Shown one piece after another: positions 62,500 to 64,000 of a DNA stretch of 64,000 nt. Each line of letters begins with the position of its first letter. The first letter of the stretch is position 1. The stretch is taken from contig NZ_PCOC01000002.1 of the NCBI RefSeq assembly GCF_002975205.1, positions 186,001-250,000 on the forward strand. Reading direction: 5' to 3'. Source of the stretch: Ochrobactrum vermis. GTDB taxonomy: Bacteria > Pseudomonadota > Alphaproteobacteria > Rhizobiales > Rhizobiaceae. The translations under genes were made by a program, and so were the position numbers. The notes beneath the pieces were generated by a model. The model saw only the letters and a list, made by a program, of their open reading frames with translations, made no database searches and was not told the origin of the DNA.

Positions 62500-62530
62500 T
62501 GATTATGTCGTTTTCGCCAATTGCGACAAC
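62500..62530. promoter_or_regulatory. Candidate operator between glxA-type and hydrolase genes
   Basis: TGTCG (62505-62509) and CGACA (62523-62527) form a short inverted repeat about 60-80 bases before the hydrolase start and just upstream of the regulator gene. The spacing (13 bases between arms) is compatible with an AraC-type or related site; weak evidence. Confidence 0.3.
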
Positions 62531-62587
62531 ACTCACCTGAAACGATATTCAGCGCAACCAGCAACAAACTCCGAAAGGACCTTCGAT

Positions 62588-63130
62588 ATGTCGAAACGAG
62601 CTATTCTGGTCGTTGATCTTCAAAATGAATATTGGCCTTCGGGTAATCTCCCGCTCCATGGCATCGCCGTCGCGGCCACCAATGCTGCCCGCGTCATGGA
62701 CTATGCCCGTGCAAAAGGTGATCTGGTCATAAGCATTCGCCACGAGATGTCCGGGGCGCCATTCTTCGTGCCTGGTAGCAACGGTGCCAAAATTAATCAA
62801 GCTGTACTGCCGAAGGATGATGAGACCGTCATCACCAAGCACTTCCCCAACTCCTTCCGCGAAACCGGGTTGAACGATCTGCTCAAAGAAAACGGCGTCG
62901 AGGATGTCGTTGTCGTCGGCGCGATGAGCCATATGTGCGTCGATGCGACGGTGCGTGCGGCCAATGATATGGGTTACAAGACCACGACGATCCACGATGC
63001 TTGCGCAACGCTTGATCTGAACTTCGACGGTGTCACCACTCCGGCAGCGCAGGTGCACGCGGCTCTGATGGCAGCGCTTTCCTTTGGCTATGGCGAAGTG
63101 ATCTCCACCGACTCTTTCCTTGCTCGTTGA
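62588..63130 (+). CDS. Isochorismatase-like cysteine hydrolase
   Basis: A 180-residue hydrolase. The catalytic triad is visible: D10 in ILVVDLQNEYW, K84 in ETVITKHFPNSF and C117 in GAMSHMCVDATVRAA, with the cis-peptide region before the Cys. Such enzymes cleave amide or ester-like bonds of small molecules (nicotinamide, carbamoyl-sarcosine, isochorismate). GAAAGGA lies upstream. It is divergent from the GlxA-type regulator and followed after 25 bases by a metallo-beta-lactamase-fold gene. Confidence 0.9.
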   Translation: MSKRAILVVDLQNEYWPSGNLPLHGIAVAATNAARVMDYARAKGDLVISIRHEMSGAPFFVPGSNGAKINQAVLPKDDETVITKHFPNSFRETGLNDLLKENGVEDVVVVGAMSHMCVDATVRAANDMGYKTTTIHDACATLDLNFDGVTTPAAQVHAALMAALSFGYGEVISTDSFLAR

Positions 63131-63155
63131 TAACCTGTTATGGAGAATTCTTTCC

Positions 63156-64000
63156 ATGACCACATGCAGAGAGCTTTTTGCCTTATCGGGCGCTGCGCTT
63201 GTCGCCAGTGCTATTCCGGCAAGCGCGCACGTTGCGGCCACGCTGCAGAGCAGCGTGAAAATCACGCAGATACGCAACGCAACGCTTCAATTCGTTTATG
63301 GCGGTGTTCGCTTTTTAGTCGATCCGATGCTTTCGGATCGTCACACTTGGCCTGGCTTTCCAGGCTCAGTGAACAGCGAGGAGCGCAATCCACTCGTGCA
63401 TCTTCCTATGACGAAGGAAGAGATCATTGACGTGGACGCGGTGATCGTCACGCATTTGCACGAAGATCATTGGGATGAGGAAGCGCGCAAAGTTCTGCCA
63501 AAAACACTGCCGATTTTCGCACAGAACGACGCGGATGCTTCAACCATCCGCGGACAGGGCTTCTCCAATGTACGGGTCCTTTCGGACACGTTCAACTTCA
63601 ATGGAGTGGAACTGATCAAGACGGGTGGACGTCACGGGACCGACGCGCACTACGCCAAGATCGGCAAGCCTCTCGGCCAAGCGTGCGGTGTCGTGCTCAA
63701 GCAAGCAGGCGCGAAGACCGTCTACCTCGCTGGCGATACGATCTGGCACGAGGGCGTTGCAGCTGCTCTGAATGTCCATCGACCGGACGTGGCGATCTTG
63801 AACACCGGGTATGCAATGATCGTTGGAATTGAGGGCGGCATTATCATGGGAACGCAAGACGTACTTTCAGTTCACAAGGCTGCCCCTGAAACCCTCCTGA
63901 TCGGCAGCCATATGGAAGCAGTGAACCACTGCACTGTGAGCCGGGCTGACCTTCGGGCTTTCGCCCGTGCCAACGGGTTCGCCGACAAGTTGCGCACTCC
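63156..64000 (+). CDS. MBL-fold metallo-hydrolase, exported, partial at window end
   Basis: At least 281 residues; the 3' end lies beyond the window. The N-terminus (ELFALSGAALVASAIPASAHV) is a signal peptide. The MBL metal motif is THLHEDHWDEEA (HxHxDH), followed by GRHGTDAHYA, VYLAGDTIW and a late His in IGSHMEAVNHCT. This matches the UlaG/YtnP-type metal hydrolase branch (beta-lactamase superfamily domain 2). The start at 63156 is preferred over 63140 because the signal begins there; GGAG lies upstream. It probably works with the upstream hydrolase. Substrate unknown. Confidence 0.85.
   Translation, partial: MTTCRELFALSGAALVASAIPASAHVAATLQSSVKITQIRNATLQFVYGGVRFLVDPMLSDRHTWPGFPGSVNSEERNPLVHLPMTKEEIIDVDAVIVTHLHEDHWDEEARKVLPKTLPIFAQNDADASTIRGQGFSNVRVLSDTFNFNGVELIKTGGRHGTDAHYAKIGKPLGQACGVVLKQAGAKTVYLAGDTIWHEGVAAALNVHRPDVAILNTGYAMIVGIEGGIIMGTQDVLSVHKAAPETLLIGSHMEAVNHCTVSRADLRAFARANGFADKLRT

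Overview
The window looks like part of a secondary replicon (chromid or large plasmid) of a Brucella/Ochrobactrum-type alphaproteobacterium (Rhizobiales). The main reason is a complete repABC replication and partitioning unit (24220-27948) with a counter-transcribed RNA between repB and repC. LysR-regulated polar amino-acid ABC transporters, DUF1254 proteins, a large autotransporter and IS427/IS6/IS3-type insertion sequences also fit. No rRNA, tRNA or CRISPR was seen. Identification is from reading the sequence only; no database search was possible.

1-7.2 kb is a decaying, IS-rich stretch. It holds a cut IS427-group element, three IS6-family remnants, a frameshifted small membrane gene, a LysR/LysE-type divergent pair, a secreted-protein gene fused to a transposase tail, three small hypothetical genes, and a tyrosine-recombinase pseudogene cut by an IS6 element. 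7.3-10.9 kb is one autotransporter gene.

11.5-21.0 kb is an envelope-related block: two DUF1254 proteins, an outer-membrane barrel, a DUF2147-like gene with an amber stop, small exported proteins, a lipoprotein hydrolase and a membrane-anchored winged-helix-like/TPR protein. A 19-bp inverted repeat (GTATGTTAC-N-GTAACATAC type) occurs five times here. Four copies are centred about 94-100 bp upstream of start codons, which suggests an undescribed regulon.

21.3-30.4 kb holds a receiver-like protein, an IS903-group element that cuts a small gene, the repABC unit with two candidate centromere palindromes, and IS427- and IS3-family elements. 31.2-43.6 kb is a catabolic island: an enolase-superfamily enzyme, LysR, a GlpD-like oxidase, a complete polar amino-acid ABC transporter, a TMADH/stachydrine-demethylase-like flavoprotein, a PuuB/OrdL-like oxidase, a HAD hydrolase and a GcvA-like LysR. 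It probably takes up and degrades an N-methylated or otherwise modified amino compound.

44-52 kb is a cluster of small exported and membrane proteins around a SecY homologue that has lost most of its cytosolic loops. This is the best candidate here for an undescribed system. After an IS3-family element, 53.9-61.3 kb is an opine- or D-hydroxyproline-type unit: RidA, a three-subunit amino-acid dehydrogenase, an ABC transporter and a divergent LysR. The window ends with a GlxA-type regulator divergent from an isochorismatase-like hydrolase and a metallo-beta-lactamase-fold protein that runs off the edge.
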